This document shows positions 37,075-45,812 of a stretch of 64,000 nt of DNA, piece by piece. The position numbers and the translations under genes are program-made. The notes below the pieces were generated by a model, which saw nothing but the letters and a program-made list of their open reading frames with translations, did not search any database and was not told where the DNA came from. Within the stretch, counting starts at the first letter, position 1. The number at the start of each line of letters is the position of its first letter. Origin of the DNA: Abyssalbus ytuae (lineage in GTDB: Bacteria > Bacteroidota > Bacteroidia > Flavobacteriales > Flavobacteriaceae). Where the stretch lies: positions 3,906,001 to 3,970,000 of the forward strand of contig NZ_CP094358.1 in NCBI RefSeq assembly GCF_022807975.1. The letters run 5' to 3'.

Positions 37075-39180
37075 TTAACTAATATAGTTCCAGATATTTT
37101 TGTGTTTAGCAAGTAAACCGTAAGTGTGTCTTAATACCCTGTTTTCAGGTTGAGAGAGGGAAGGGTCATCTTTTAAAATTTTCATGGCATAATACCGGGC
37201 AGTTTTTAAAATTTCATTGTCCTTAACAATATCAGCAATACGTAAGTTTAAAACACCGCTTTGTTGTGTACCCATAATATCTCCCGGCCCCCTTAATTTT
37301 AAATCAACTTCGGCTATTTCAAAACCGTCATTGGTGCGTACCATGGTTTCCAGGCGTGTTTTGGAATCGTTGGAAAGTTTATGGCTGGTCATTAATATAC
37401 AGTAACTTTGGTCGGCCCCTCTTCCTACACGGCCTCTTAACTGGTGAAGTTGAGATAAGCCAAAACGTTCGGCACTTTCAATTATCATTACCGAGGCATT
37501 AGGCACATTCACCCCAACTTCAATAACGGTGGTAGCCACCATAATTTGAGTTTCACCTTTTACAAAACGTTCCATCTCATAATCTTTGTCGGCTGATTTC
37601 ATTTGTCCGTGCACAATGGATATTTGATATTTTGGCTTGGGAAATTCTCTTTCTATACTGGCATAACCATCCATTAAATCTTTATAATCCATTTTTTCGG
37701 ATTCCTGAATTAAAGGGTATACAATATACACTTGTCTCCCTTTTTCAATTTCATCTCTGATAAACCGGAATACTTTTAAACGATTACTGTCATATCTGTG
37801 TACTGTTTTTACCGGTTTTCTTCCCGGAGGCAATTCATTTATTACCGATATGTCCAGATCCCCATATAAACTCATGGCCAGGGTCCTGGGTATTGGAGTT
37901 GCGGTCATTACAAGTATATGAGGGGGCGTTTCATTCTTGTGCCATAATTTAGACCGTTGTGCCACTCCAAACCTGTGTTGCTCATCAATAATAGCCAGGC
38001 CTAAGTTTTTAAATTGTACTTTATCTTCCAGGATGGCATGCGTGCCTATTAAAATATCCAGTTCCCCGCTTTCCAGTTGCCTATGTATTTCTTTTCTTTC
38101 AGAAGTTTTGGTAGACCCGGTTAAAAGTTGAATGTTAACATCTAATTTCTTTACCAACTCATAAATGCCATTGTAATGTTGCTGAGCTAATATTTCGGTA
38201 GGAGCCATTAAGCAAGCCTGAAAACCATTATCAATGGCCAGTAGCATAACCATTAAAGCAACAATGGTTTTTCCTGATCCTACATCACCTTGTAACAACC
38301 GGTTCATTTGGGCGTTACTTCCTAAATCATTCCGTATTTCTTTAATAACTTTTTTTTGGGCATTTGTCAGTTCAAAAGGAAGGTAGCTCTTATAAAACTC
38401 ATTAAATAGTGGTCCTACCTGGTCAAAGTTAAAACCTTTAATTTTATTTTTCCTGATGAGATTTTTGGTAATAAGTTGTAACTGAATATAAAAGAGCTCT
38501 TCAAATTTTAACCGGTATTGAGCTTTAGCAAGCAATTGCTGGTTTTTTGGAAAATGTATATTAAATAATGCAGAACTTTTACTTATTAATTTCAGATCGT
38601 TTAGGATTGAAGATGATAAAGTTTCTGAAAATTTACTTTGGGTTTCAACAAACAATTGTTGCATTAATTTATTAATAACCCGGTTTGTAATTCCCCTGGA
38701 AGTCAATTTTTCAGTGGAAGGATAAACAGGTTGCATAGCAGTTCTCAGGCTTCGTTCATGGTCAGTCAATAATTCCATTTCGGGGTGTGGCATATTGAAT
38801 AAACCATTAAACCAGTTGGTTCTTCCAAAAATCACATAGGGTTCATTAATCTTAATACTTTCCCTTATCCATTTGTGCCCCCTGAACCATACCAGCTCCA
38901 TCTGGCCGGTTTCGTCAACAAAAGTTGCTACCAGTCTTTTTCCCCGGTTTTGTTCTACCGTTTTAAGATGGATTATTTTACCTATAATTTGTACTTCCGA
39001 ACTATTTCTTTGCAGTTGATTTATTTTATAATAATGGGTTTTATCAATATATCTGTTAGGAAAAAAATTAATCAAATCCTGGTAGGTATGAATACTCAAT
39101 TCGCTTCTTAGTAAATCTGCCCTGTTCGGGCCAACTCCTTTCAGGTAATCAATGGGTGTTTGAAGAATTTCCGGATTCAT
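37075..39180 (-). CDS. recG: ATP-dependent DNA helicase RecG
   Basis: RecG remodels stalled forks and branched DNA. The 701-aa product has the N-terminal wedge (OB fold, about residues 60-170), helicase lobe 1 with Walker A GDVGSGKT, APTEILAQQHYNGIYEL and DEQHRFGV, and lobe 2 with VTATPIPRTLAMSLYGDLDI, the VATTVIEVGVNVPNA block and QLRGRVGRGADQSYC, ending in the conserved TGGLL-like region. Length is normal for RecG. The start at 39180 gives MNPEILQTPIDYLKGVGPNR, a family-typical N-terminus. Confidence 0.96.
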   Translation of the reverse strand: MNPEILQTPIDYLKGVGPNRADLLRSELSIHTYQDLINFFPNRYIDKTHYYKINQLQRNSSEVQIIGKIIHLKTVEQNRGKRLVATFVDETGQMELVWFRGHKWIRESIKINEPYVIFGRTNWFNGLFNMPHPEMELLTDHERSLRTAMQPVYPSTEKLTSRGITNRVINKLMQQLFVETQSKFSETLSSSILNDLKLISKSSALFNIHFPKNQQLLAKAQYRLKFEELFYIQLQLITKNLIRKNKIKGFNFDQVGPLFNEFYKSYLPFELTNAQKKVIKEIRNDLGSNAQMNRLLQGDVGSGKTIVALMVMLLAIDNGFQACLMAPTEILAQQHYNGIYELVKKLDVNIQLLTGSTKTSERKEIHRQLESGELDILIGTHAILEDKVQFKNLGLAIIDEQHRFGVAQRSKLWHKNETPPHILVMTATPIPRTLAMSLYGDLDISVINELPPGRKPVKTVHRYDSNRLKVFRFIRDEIEKGRQVYIVYPLIQESEKMDYKDLMDGYASIEREFPKPKYQISIVHGQMKSADKDYEMERFVKGETQIMVATTVIEVGVNVPNASVMIIESAERFGLSQLHQLRGRVGRGADQSYCILMTSHKLSNDSKTRLETMVRTNDGFEIAEVDLKLRGPGDIMGTQQSGVLNLRIADIVKDNEILKTARYYAMKILKDDPSLSQPENRVLRHTYGLLAKHKNIWNYIS

Positions 39181-39276
39181 ATAGCTAAGATAACTTATTG
39201 TGGAGTTTTATGATAATATCAAGTATGAAAGGTTATAGGAAATTATTAATAAAAATTTTAATATTATAACAGAGAG

Positions 39277-39337
39277 TACCAGCAATACAGAATCCGGTTT
39301 TTTTAAAGAGTATAATAGAAAGTTAGTATTGCTGGTA
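39277..39337. repeat. Perfect 12-bp inverted repeat with 37-nt loop
   Basis: TACCAGCAATAC (39277-39288) and GTATTGCTGGTA (39326-39337) are exact reverse complements. They lie in the 300-bp gap between recG and the secreted-protein gene at 39481; the rest of that gap is AT-rich and holds no gene I can support. A T-rich terminator tail is absent. Confidence 0.6.
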
Positions 39338-39480
39338 AGTTTGTTAGACTTTAGTTGTAAAATGGTTTCCTTTTAGGAGATTTTAAAAATGTGCCTTTAT
39401 ATAGAATTAAAATATCGGATGCCAGGTTATTACAACTAGAGCTTGATTTATAAAGTCAGACTTTTTTTGTCATTGTTAAT

Positions 39481-40155
39481 TTATAACATACCATTGTATT
39501 CTAAAAATACTTTTTTTCTATCTTCAGATCGGTAACCCTCTAGCTTCTTTTTAATTTTATCAGCAATGGGAGTTCCTTCAAAAAACTGATATCCGAATTG
39601 TTTGAACATGGCGTTTTTAAATAAAGTAGTTCCACTAATTTCTGTATCGATAAAAACAGGTATAGCGTCTCTTCCCTCCATTTTTCCATAATAATTGAAA
39701 GAAGGCGGATGCTGATTTGTTCCATAAGCTACGGGTTCAATAATACCATTGTTAACTTCAAAAGCAGTACCAGCTATGTAGAGATCAGCCTTTTCACCAT
39801 CAACAACAACTTGCAACCATATTTTTTTGTTAATGGCTTTGATTTCTCCTGTTTTTTTTAACCTGCCTATTTGACTGTACTCTATAACAGAATAATTGCC
39901 TTGTTCATTTTTTGAAATTAAATATTTAATGTCATCACTCTCCAAATCAGTTTTATTTCCATTTTTGTCAAAAAAGACTATTTGTTTAGAATTTAACCCC
40001 GGAACCCGGAATTTTCCCTCAAGTGTTTTTCCGTTTTGGAAAATAATTTCTCCTTTTACTTTTTCGTTAAATACTGAGGTTAAAGTATTGACTTGAGCTT
40101 GCATAGAATAATAAAATGATAAAAGGACAAATAATAGTAATGTTGTTTTTTTCAT
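39481..40155 (-). CDS. Secreted protein of unknown function
   Basis: The 224-aa product has a clear signal peptide, MKKTTLLLFVLLSFYYSMQA. The mature part begins with a beta-rich stretch (GEIIFQNGKTLEGKFRVPG, then QIVFFDKNGNKTDLESDDI, KYLISKNEQGNYSVIEY) that looks like a series of short antiparallel strands, and ends in a Lys/Glu-rich helix. No lipobox, membrane helix or catalytic motif is seen. It is monocistronic, divergent from the M1 peptidase. I do not recognise the family. Confidence 0.7.
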   Translation of the reverse strand: MKKTTLLLFVLLSFYYSMQAQVNTLTSVFNEKVKGEIIFQNGKTLEGKFRVPGLNSKQIVFFDKNGNKTDLESDDIKYLISKNEQGNYSVIEYSQIGRLKKTGEIKAINKKIWLQVVVDGEKADLYIAGTAFEVNNGIIEPVAYGTNQHPPSFNYYGKMEGRDAIPVFIDTEISGTTLFKNAMFKQFGYQFFEGTPIADKIKKKLEGYRSEDRKKVFLEYNGML

Positions 40156-40352
40156 GTTTTTTGGGGTTTTATTTGTAATGATGAATTCAAAAATAAACTT
40201 ATATTTTATTTTGTTGGAATAATTGCTTTGCTGTTAGGATATATAATTGGATATTTAACAAAATAAATATTAGAAGTTATTTAACAGAATAAGTACATTC
40301 AAAAATGTTTTAAAAGGGAATTTTTTTTTCAATATAGATTTCCAGTTTTTTT

Positions 40353-42386
40353 ATGAGTAAACATCTATTTCTTTTTTGGAGCCTGTTTTCTTTGTTTGCT
40401 ACAGCACAGCAAACTGAAAATATAGATTTTCTTCGTGGTGAGGCAAGTTTAACGCTTAATCCTTATAAAAAAGAAGTAACAGGCGAGGTGGAGTATTTAT
40501 TTAAGGCTCTTAAAAATACTGATTCCATATTGGTTGATGCCCGGCAAATGGAAATACTTTCATTAACATTAAACGGCAAAAAAACAAAGTATAGTTATAA
40601 CGGATCTGAAATATTAATCTCCCGCAAATTAAAACCTGACACTCAGTATACATTAAAAATAGCTTACCAGGCTGTTCCCAAAAAAGCCATGTATTTTATT
40701 GGCTGGGAATTTGAAGAGGCCAGAAACCAGGTATGGACACAAGGACAGGGAAAATATACCAGTAACTGGCTTCCTTGTTTTGATGATATGAACGAAAAAG
40801 TAGAATTCGATTTGAACATTACTTTTAATAAAAATTATGAAGTAATTGCCAATGGAAATTTAGTGGGTACTAAAATTAAAGATTCTTTAAAAACCTGGCA
40901 TTATGATATGACAAAACCCATGAGCAGCTATCTGCTGGCAGTGGCAATTGGAAAATATAAAGTAAAAACCATGGAATCCCGAAGTAAAATTCCAATCCAC
41001 CTGTATTATTATCCCGAAGATTCATTAAAATTTGAACCTACTTACAGGTATACAAAACAAATATTTGATTTTCTGGAAGAAGAAATAGGGGTGCCATATC
41101 CGTGGCAAAATTATAAAGAAGTTCCGGTAAAAGATTTTATGTATGCGGGAATGGAAAATACTTCCGCTACTATTTTTTCCGATAGCTATGTTGTAGATTC
41201 TACTTCATTTATAGATAAAAATTTTGTAAATATAAATGCCCATGAATTAGCCCACCAATGGTTTGGCGATTTGGTTACGGAAAAAAGCGGTAAACATCAC
41301 TGGCTCCATGAAGGGTTTGCAACGTATTATGCTTTGCTGGCAGAAAAAGAAATTTTTGGAGAAGAATATTATTATTGGAAGCTCTATGAATCTGCACAAA
41401 GGTTAAGTAATATGGCCGATGAAGGAAAAGAAGAAAGTCTGTTAGATTCTCAAGCAAGCAGTCTGACTTTTTATGAAAAAGGAGCTTTAGTATTACATGA
41501 ACTGAGGAAAAGAGTAGGGGGAGCGGCATTTAGAGCAGCGGTGAAAAATTATTTAAACAAGTATAAATTTAAAAATGTTACAGTAGATGATTTTATTAAT
41601 GAAGTTGAAAAAACAGCAGGGACTAAGTTAGATGATTTTGTAAATACATATTTAAAGCAAGCTGACAATATCTGGATCAAAAATAAAACAAATGAACTGA
41701 GGGAAGCAATATTGCAGAATGATAACGCAAAAGCAATAAATTTTATTTCTTTTAAACAACTTGTCCATGTTGATAAAGAATTAAAAGATACATTGAATGA
41801 TTTTAAAAAAACATACGCAAAAATCCTCTCCTCAAAAGATATAAAAGCAAGACAAGCCCTTGTAAGCCATACAGATACTATTTCAGCCATTTTCAAAAAA
41901 GATTTTGAAACATTCCTGGATGACAAAAGCTATGTTACCGTTGAAAGTGCTCTGTACAAACTTTGGTTAAATTTTCCGGAAGATAGGGCTCTCTATTTGA
42001 ATAAAACAAAAAATACCACAGGCTTTAACGATAAAAATATCAGGATACTGTGGTTGTCCCTTGCTCTTGCCACACCTGATTATAATGAAGGTATGAAACA
42101 AGCATACTTTAATGAACTCTCAGGGTATACATCACCTTTTTATCATTTTGAAATAAGGCAAAATGCATTTATCTGGTTATTTCAACTACAAATTTTTTCC
42201 GATGAGAACTTAAAAGACCTCGTAAATGCTACCCGGCATTCTTCGTGGCAGTTTGCTAAATTTTCAAAAGAATTGTTAGATATTTTGCTCGCAAACGATG
42301 CGTATAAAAAAAGATTTGTAGATTTAATGAATCAATTAAATAAAGAAGAAGCAAACTATCTTCAAAATAAAATTAAAAACCAGTGA
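40353..42386 (+). CDS. M1-family zinc metallo-aminopeptidase, secreted
   Basis: The 677-aa product has a short signal peptide (KHLFLFWSLFSLFATAQ), an N-terminal beta domain (residues 20-210) and a gluzincin catalytic domain. Zinc ligands are His297 and His301 in HELAH with Glu320 in HEGFATYYA; Glu298 is the catalytic base. The substrate N-terminus loop reads AGMENTSATIF, the usual G-M-E-N motif. A helical C-terminal domain follows. It removes N-terminal residues from peptides in the periplasm. Its stop TGA overlaps the GTG start of the first patatin-like gene. Confidence 0.93.
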   Translation: MSKHLFLFWSLFSLFATAQQTENIDFLRGEASLTLNPYKKEVTGEVEYLFKALKNTDSILVDARQMEILSLTLNGKKTKYSYNGSEILISRKLKPDTQYTLKIAYQAVPKKAMYFIGWEFEEARNQVWTQGQGKYTSNWLPCFDDMNEKVEFDLNITFNKNYEVIANGNLVGTKIKDSLKTWHYDMTKPMSSYLLAVAIGKYKVKTMESRSKIPIHLYYYPEDSLKFEPTYRYTKQIFDFLEEEIGVPYPWQNYKEVPVKDFMYAGMENTSATIFSDSYVVDSTSFIDKNFVNINAHELAHQWFGDLVTEKSGKHHWLHEGFATYYALLAEKEIFGEEYYYWKLYESAQRLSNMADEGKEESLLDSQASSLTFYEKGALVLHELRKRVGGAAFRAAVKNYLNKYKFKNVTVDDFINEVEKTAGTKLDDFVNTYLKQADNIWIKNKTNELREAILQNDNAKAINFISFKQLVHVDKELKDTLNDFKKTYAKILSSKDIKARQALVSHTDTISAIFKKDFETFLDDKSYVTVESALYKLWLNFPEDRALYLNKTKNTTGFNDKNIRILWLSLALATPDYNEGMKQAYFNELSGYTSPFYHFEIRQNAFIWLFQLQIFSDENLKDLVNATRHSSWQFAKFSKELLDILLANDAYKKRFVDLMNQLNKEEANYLQNKIKNQ

Positions 42387-43285
42387 GAGCACTCGTTATT
42401 TCCGGAGGGGGAAGCAAAGGGGCATTTGCAGGTGGTGTGGCACAATATCTTATTGAAGAACTTAAAAATAATTATCAGTTATACCTGGGAACTTCAACAG
42501 GAAGCTTATTAGTTTCACATTTGGCATTAAATAAGATCGAAAAAATCAAAGAAGTATATACTTCTGTCAATAATGACAGTATCTTCAGCCTTTGCCCGTT
42601 TACCGTTAAGCACCAGTATGGTACACAAAATATAGGAATCAATCATATTAATGTAATTAGGAATTTTATTAAAGGAGGTAAAACTTTTGGTGAAAGCTAT
42701 AATTTGAAAAAATTGATAAGAAATACTTTTACCAAAGATGAATTTTTACAATTGAAACATTCATCCAAAGATATTATAGTAACCGTTTCTAACTTAACCT
42801 TAAACCAGGTAGAATATAAATCTATTAACGATTTTAATTATGAAGATTTTTGTGATTGGATATGGATTTCATGTAATTATACTCCCTTTATGTCGTTAGT
42901 AAGAAAGGAAGGGTGTGAATATGCCGATGGAGGACTGGGAGTGATGGTACCCATTGAAGAAGCAATAAAACGCGGAGCAACAACGGTAGATGCTATCATT
43001 TTACAAACCGAGATTACACAATTAAACAGGATGCCGTCTAAAAATGCTTTTTCATTGCTTACCAGTATGTTTAATTTTATGCTGGACAGAATAGAACATC
43101 AAAATATAAGAATAGGAAAATACGTGGCATCACATTCTGATGCCATTATTAACTTTTATTATACCCCCACCGTTTTAACTACAAATTCACTTATATTTAA
43201 TAAGGAAAAAATGTCTAAATGGTGGGAAACAGGATATGAGTTTGCAAAATTTAAAAATCAGGAATTAAGTCAGTTAGAAATATAA
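42383..43285 (+). CDS. Patatin-like phospholipase, tandem copy 1
   Basis: The 300-aa protein has the patatin pattern: oxyanion loop SGGGSKGAFAGGVAQYL at residues 7-23, nucleophile Ser38 in GTSTG and the dyad Asp182 in YADGGLGVMVP. Such enzymes release fatty acids from phospholipids or neutral lipids. The start is a GTG that overlaps the M1 peptidase stop (GTGA), implying translational coupling. No signal peptide or membrane helix, so cytosolic. It is about half identical to copy 2, with the N-terminus nearly unchanged. Confidence 0.9.
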   Translation: MRALVISGGGSKGAFAGGVAQYLIEELKNNYQLYLGTSTGSLLVSHLALNKIEKIKEVYTSVNNDSIFSLCPFTVKHQYGTQNIGINHINVIRNFIKGGKTFGESYNLKKLIRNTFTKDEFLQLKHSSKDIIVTVSNLTLNQVEYKSINDFNYEDFCDWIWISCNYTPFMSLVRKEGCEYADGGLGVMVPIEEAIKRGATTVDAIILQTEITQLNRMPSKNAFSLLTSMFNFMLDRIEHQNIRIGKYVASHSDAIINFYYTPTVLTTNSLIFNKEKMSKWWETGYEFAKFKNQELSQLEI

Positions 43286-43288
43286 TAA

Positions 43289-44212
43289 ATGCGTGCATTA
43301 GTAATAAGCGGAGGAGGAAGCAAAGGCGCTTTTGCGGGTGGAGTTGCCCAATACCTCATGCAGGAACAGAACAAGGATTATGATATATTTGTGGGTACTT
43401 CTACCGGCAGTTTGCTCATACCCCATTTAGCCAACGGTAACATACAAAAAGTATATGATATATATACCACTGTAAACCAGCGAAAAATATTCAGCAATAA
43501 TCCTTTTGTGGTAAGAAAACGGAATAATAAAGAATATGTGGCCATCAATCATTTAAATGTAGTGTGGCAGTTAATAAAAAGGAAAAGGACTTTTGGAGAA
43601 AGTAAAAATCTGCGAAGGAATATAAAGAGGAATTTTAGTGAAGGAGAGTTTAATTTGCTGAAAGAAAAAGAAAAAGAAGTGGTAGTAACCGTTTCTAATC
43701 TTTCCAAAAACAGGGTAGAGTATAAATCCATTAACGATTTTTCGTATGATGACTTTTGCGACTGGATATGGATATCCTGTAACTACGTTCCCTTTATGTC
43801 CCTGGCCAAAAAAAACGGATATGAGTATGCCGATGGCGGATTTGGTTCGGTAGTTCCTATCCGGGAAGCCATAAGACGTGGTGCTACCGAGGTTGATGCT
43901 ATTATTCTTGAAGCAGAGAATATGGAATACAATAAAGTACTTGGTAAAAATCCGTTTTCTTTAATGGTAAACCTTTTTGGTTTTGTGCTGGACCAGTTAG
44001 AATATCATGACCTGGTAGAAGGAAGGCTGGCAGCTATAAATAAAGATGTTAAGCTTACTACTTTTTTTACCCCCACGAGGCTCACCGAAAACTCGTTGTA
44101 CTTTAACAAAAAGCTTATGACCGAATGGTGGCAGCAGGGCTTTGATTATGCCAAAGAAAAAATTAAAAAAGACACAATTCGCTTAAATAAAAATATAGAC
44201 CTGGCAGGGTAG
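43289..44212 (+). CDS. Patatin-like phospholipase, tandem copy 2
   Basis: The 307-aa protein begins MRALVISGGGSKGAFAGGVA, the same as copy 1, and keeps GTSTG (Ser38), YKSINDFSYDDFCDWIWISC and YADGGFGSVVPIREAIRRGA. The active-site Ser-Asp dyad is intact. The C-terminal third differs most from copy 1. It follows by 3 bp, so both copies and the M1 peptidase form one operon. A tandem duplication with later divergence is the simplest origin. Confidence 0.9.
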   Translation: MRALVISGGGSKGAFAGGVAQYLMQEQNKDYDIFVGTSTGSLLIPHLANGNIQKVYDIYTTVNQRKIFSNNPFVVRKRNNKEYVAINHLNVVWQLIKRKRTFGESKNLRRNIKRNFSEGEFNLLKEKEKEVVVTVSNLSKNRVEYKSINDFSYDDFCDWIWISCNYVPFMSLAKKNGYEYADGGFGSVVPIREAIRRGATEVDAIILEAENMEYNKVLGKNPFSLMVNLFGFVLDQLEYHDLVEGRLAAINKDVKLTTFFTPTRLTENSLYFNKKLMTEWWQQGFDYAKEKIKKDTIRLNKNIDLAG

Positions 44213-44314
44213 ATTTTGCCATCCAACCGGCAGTTCTGATGGTTAGATTTGCCTGGATAGGGTCAATATCGATTTTATTCAAGTATTGTACCTATTGCTA
44301 AAAAATGATATAGT

Positions 44315-44860
44315 GTGGCAATCATTAATCATAAGATAAATTTAAAACTGGTATTACTTTTTATTCCAATAGCATATGGATCTTATCTTTTTCATGAATT
44401 GGGACACTGGATGATTGGCGAAATTTTAGGGAACAATATGGTATATAGCTTGAATTATGTATGGCCGGAGAACGGATACTATATTGATGATAATCATAAT
44501 TTATATGTTAGCATTGGCGGACCGGCATTTACTATTCTCCTTTCCATTATATTTCTATTGTTAATTGAAAAGTATAACACTATTTATCTATATCCTGTTG
44601 TTTTTTTTCAGTTTTTCATGCGATTTTTTTCTCTTGTTTTTGGCGGACTTAATAACCAGGATGAAGCCAGGATTTCGATACTGTTAGAACTGGGAAAATA
44701 CACAATCCCGATTATTGGAATTCTAATATTATTGTTAATCACATGGAGGGCAAGTAATATATTACACATCAACTTAAAAAATAATGGATATTTCTTTGCA
44801 ATCAGTACCGTTTGTATGATCCTTGTAATCAGTACTTACAAAATTATAGGTGAAATATAA
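44315..44860 (+). CDS. M50-like membrane metalloprotease homologue
   Basis: The 181-aa protein has about five hydrophobic helices. In the first is HELGH (His27, Glu28, His31), the zinc-binding pattern of site-2 proteases; SIGGPAFTILLSIIF in the second and NNQDEARIS with Asp116, a possible third ligand, fit the M50B-like group. The only usable start is a GTG at 44315: a stop lies directly upstream in frame and the HELGH helix needs this N-terminus. A remnant of activity or a small membrane chaperone cannot be excluded. It follows the patatin genes by about 100 bp. Confidence 0.65.
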   Translation: MAIINHKINLKLVLLFIPIAYGSYLFHELGHWMIGEILGNNMVYSLNYVWPENGYYIDDNHNLYVSIGGPAFTILLSIIFLLLIEKYNTIYLYPVVFFQFFMRFFSLVFGGLNNQDEARISILLELGKYTIPIIGILILLLITWRASNILHINLKNNGYFFAISTVCMILVISTYKIIGEI

Positions 44861-44886
44861 TGTACAATATTCATGGGCTACTGTAA

Positions 44887-45061
44887 AACTGTAAATATAT
44901 AATTGAATATTTAAAAATTGTGAAAGACTCAAAAGCTAACAATAATGATTGGTGGAATGATTTATCAGAAATGAAAAAGTCCGGAATTGAAAGGGGATGA
45001 AAGAATATAAAAGATGGCCGGTGTTTCACACGGCAATGCAAAAAGTAAATATGGATTATAA
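44887..45061 (+). pseudogene. Decayed antitoxin of a type II toxin-antitoxin pair
   Basis: The C-terminal half of an addiction-module antitoxin can be rebuilt. One frame reads NNNDWWNDLSEMKKSGIERG, a TGA at 44998, then KNIKDGR in the same frame; after a one-base shift it continues GVSHGNAKSKYGL and stops at 45061. Intact antitoxins of this type run D-W-W-x-x-L-S ... I-x-x-G-x-x-D-I-x-x-G-R-x-x-S-H ... K-Y-G-L. The N-terminal half is missing. At least one nonsense mutation and one frameshift make it non-functional. Confidence 0.6.
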
Positions 45062-45110
45062 GTTATACTTTGGTCCAACGAAGTAATCACCGGATTACTA
45101 ATCACCGGAC
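45051..45110 (+). pseudogene. N-terminal fragment of a RelE/ParE-type toxin gene
   Basis: An ATG at 45051, overlapping the antitoxin remnant end, gives MDYKL; after a frameshift the reading LWSNEVITGLL follows, matching the M-x-Y-x-(I/L)-x-W-S-x-E-A start of RelE/ParE toxins. The rest of the toxin is absent. The fragment also contains TAATCACCGGA twice, 15 bp apart (45084 and 45099). Confidence 0.45.
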
Positions 45111-45171
45111 ATGTACCGGCACTTTCAAACACTCCCTCTTACCATAAAATACAACCAGAAAAGCAGTCAGT

Positions 45172-45263
45172 ATGCTTTCAGGGTGTTCCAAAGCATGCTT
45201 TCAGGGTGTTCCAAAGTATGCTTTCAGAGTGTTCCAAAGCATGCTTTCAAGGTGTTCCAAAGC
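45172..45263. repeat. Four tandem copies of a 23-bp repeat
   Basis: The unit ATGCTTTCAGGGTGTTCCAAAGC is present at 45172, 45195, 45218 and 45241 with one or two substitutions per copy and no spacers. Because 23 is not a multiple of three, the open frame across it shifts register each unit and is not likely to be coding. It lies in the 44861-45299 gap after the toxin-antitoxin remnant; nothing else is seen there. Confidence 0.85.
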
Positions 45264-45299
45264 ATAGTGACAAAATGGTGGGGGGAGAGAATTCGGTTT

Positions 45300-45812
45300 T
45301 TACCAGAGCTCGGTGATTTCTTTTTTAACAAACCCTAACGCAGCATTGGAAGGAGGTTCTTTTTCCAGTAACTCATTTAAGATGGTTTCCCGGAGTTTAT
45401 CAGCCGAGTCCGAATTCATAGCCGCTTTTCTTATTAACTGTATGGTAGCATTTTTAGCAGCTTTTATAATGGTCCAGCAATCATCTGTCATATAAATTTG
45501 CTGAGTTAAATTATGGTCAAACTCATTTTCAATATGACTTATTAGGGTGGCTTCGTAATTATCTTTATCGGTAGAATCCGGTGCTACCCTGATAAGTAAT
45601 TTTGCGGGGTTTATGCGCTCCAGAAACAGGGTCATACGTTCATACGCCTGCAGGCGTAACGGCAAGGCATCCTTTTGTGCTTCTTTTTGAAGTAAATACC
45701 TTCTTCTGCCTTCTTCATTTTTAGTATGCTGGTTAAAAAAATAATAAGCTATAACACCGGTTATAATTGTGGGTAAGGCGTAAGTTACCAGTTGTAAAAC
45801 TTTTTCTTCCAT
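45300..45812 (-). CDS. Small membrane-anchored protein (DUF7935-like), function unknown
   Basis: The 170-aa product has one N-terminal membrane helix (ALPTIITGVIAYYFF) and a helical cytoplasmic part, with QKDALPLRLQAYERMTLFLE, INPAKLLIRVAP and IENEFDHNLTQQIYM. I recall the family as DUF7935 in flavobacteria, with limited certainty. Its start codon overlaps the stop of the glutamate-synthase-like gene by one base (TAATG), so they are translationally coupled and may act together. Confidence 0.75.
   Translation of the reverse strand: MEEKVLQLVTYALPTIITGVIAYYFFNQHTKNEEGRRRYLLQKEAQKDALPLRLQAYERMTLFLERINPAKLLIRVAPDSTDKDNYEATLISHIENEFDHNLTQQIYMTDDCWTIIKAAKNATIQLIRKAAMNSDSADKLRETILNELLEKEPPSNAALGFVKKEITELW

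Noticed and set aside
45172-45263. Possible CRISPR array
   Set aside because: The units are directly adjacent with no spacers, and no cas gene is present in the window.
45111-45338. 75-codon open frame across the 23-bp tandem repeat
   Set aside because: The 23-bp period shifts the frame in every unit and the predicted peptide has no consistent repeat, signal or family match.
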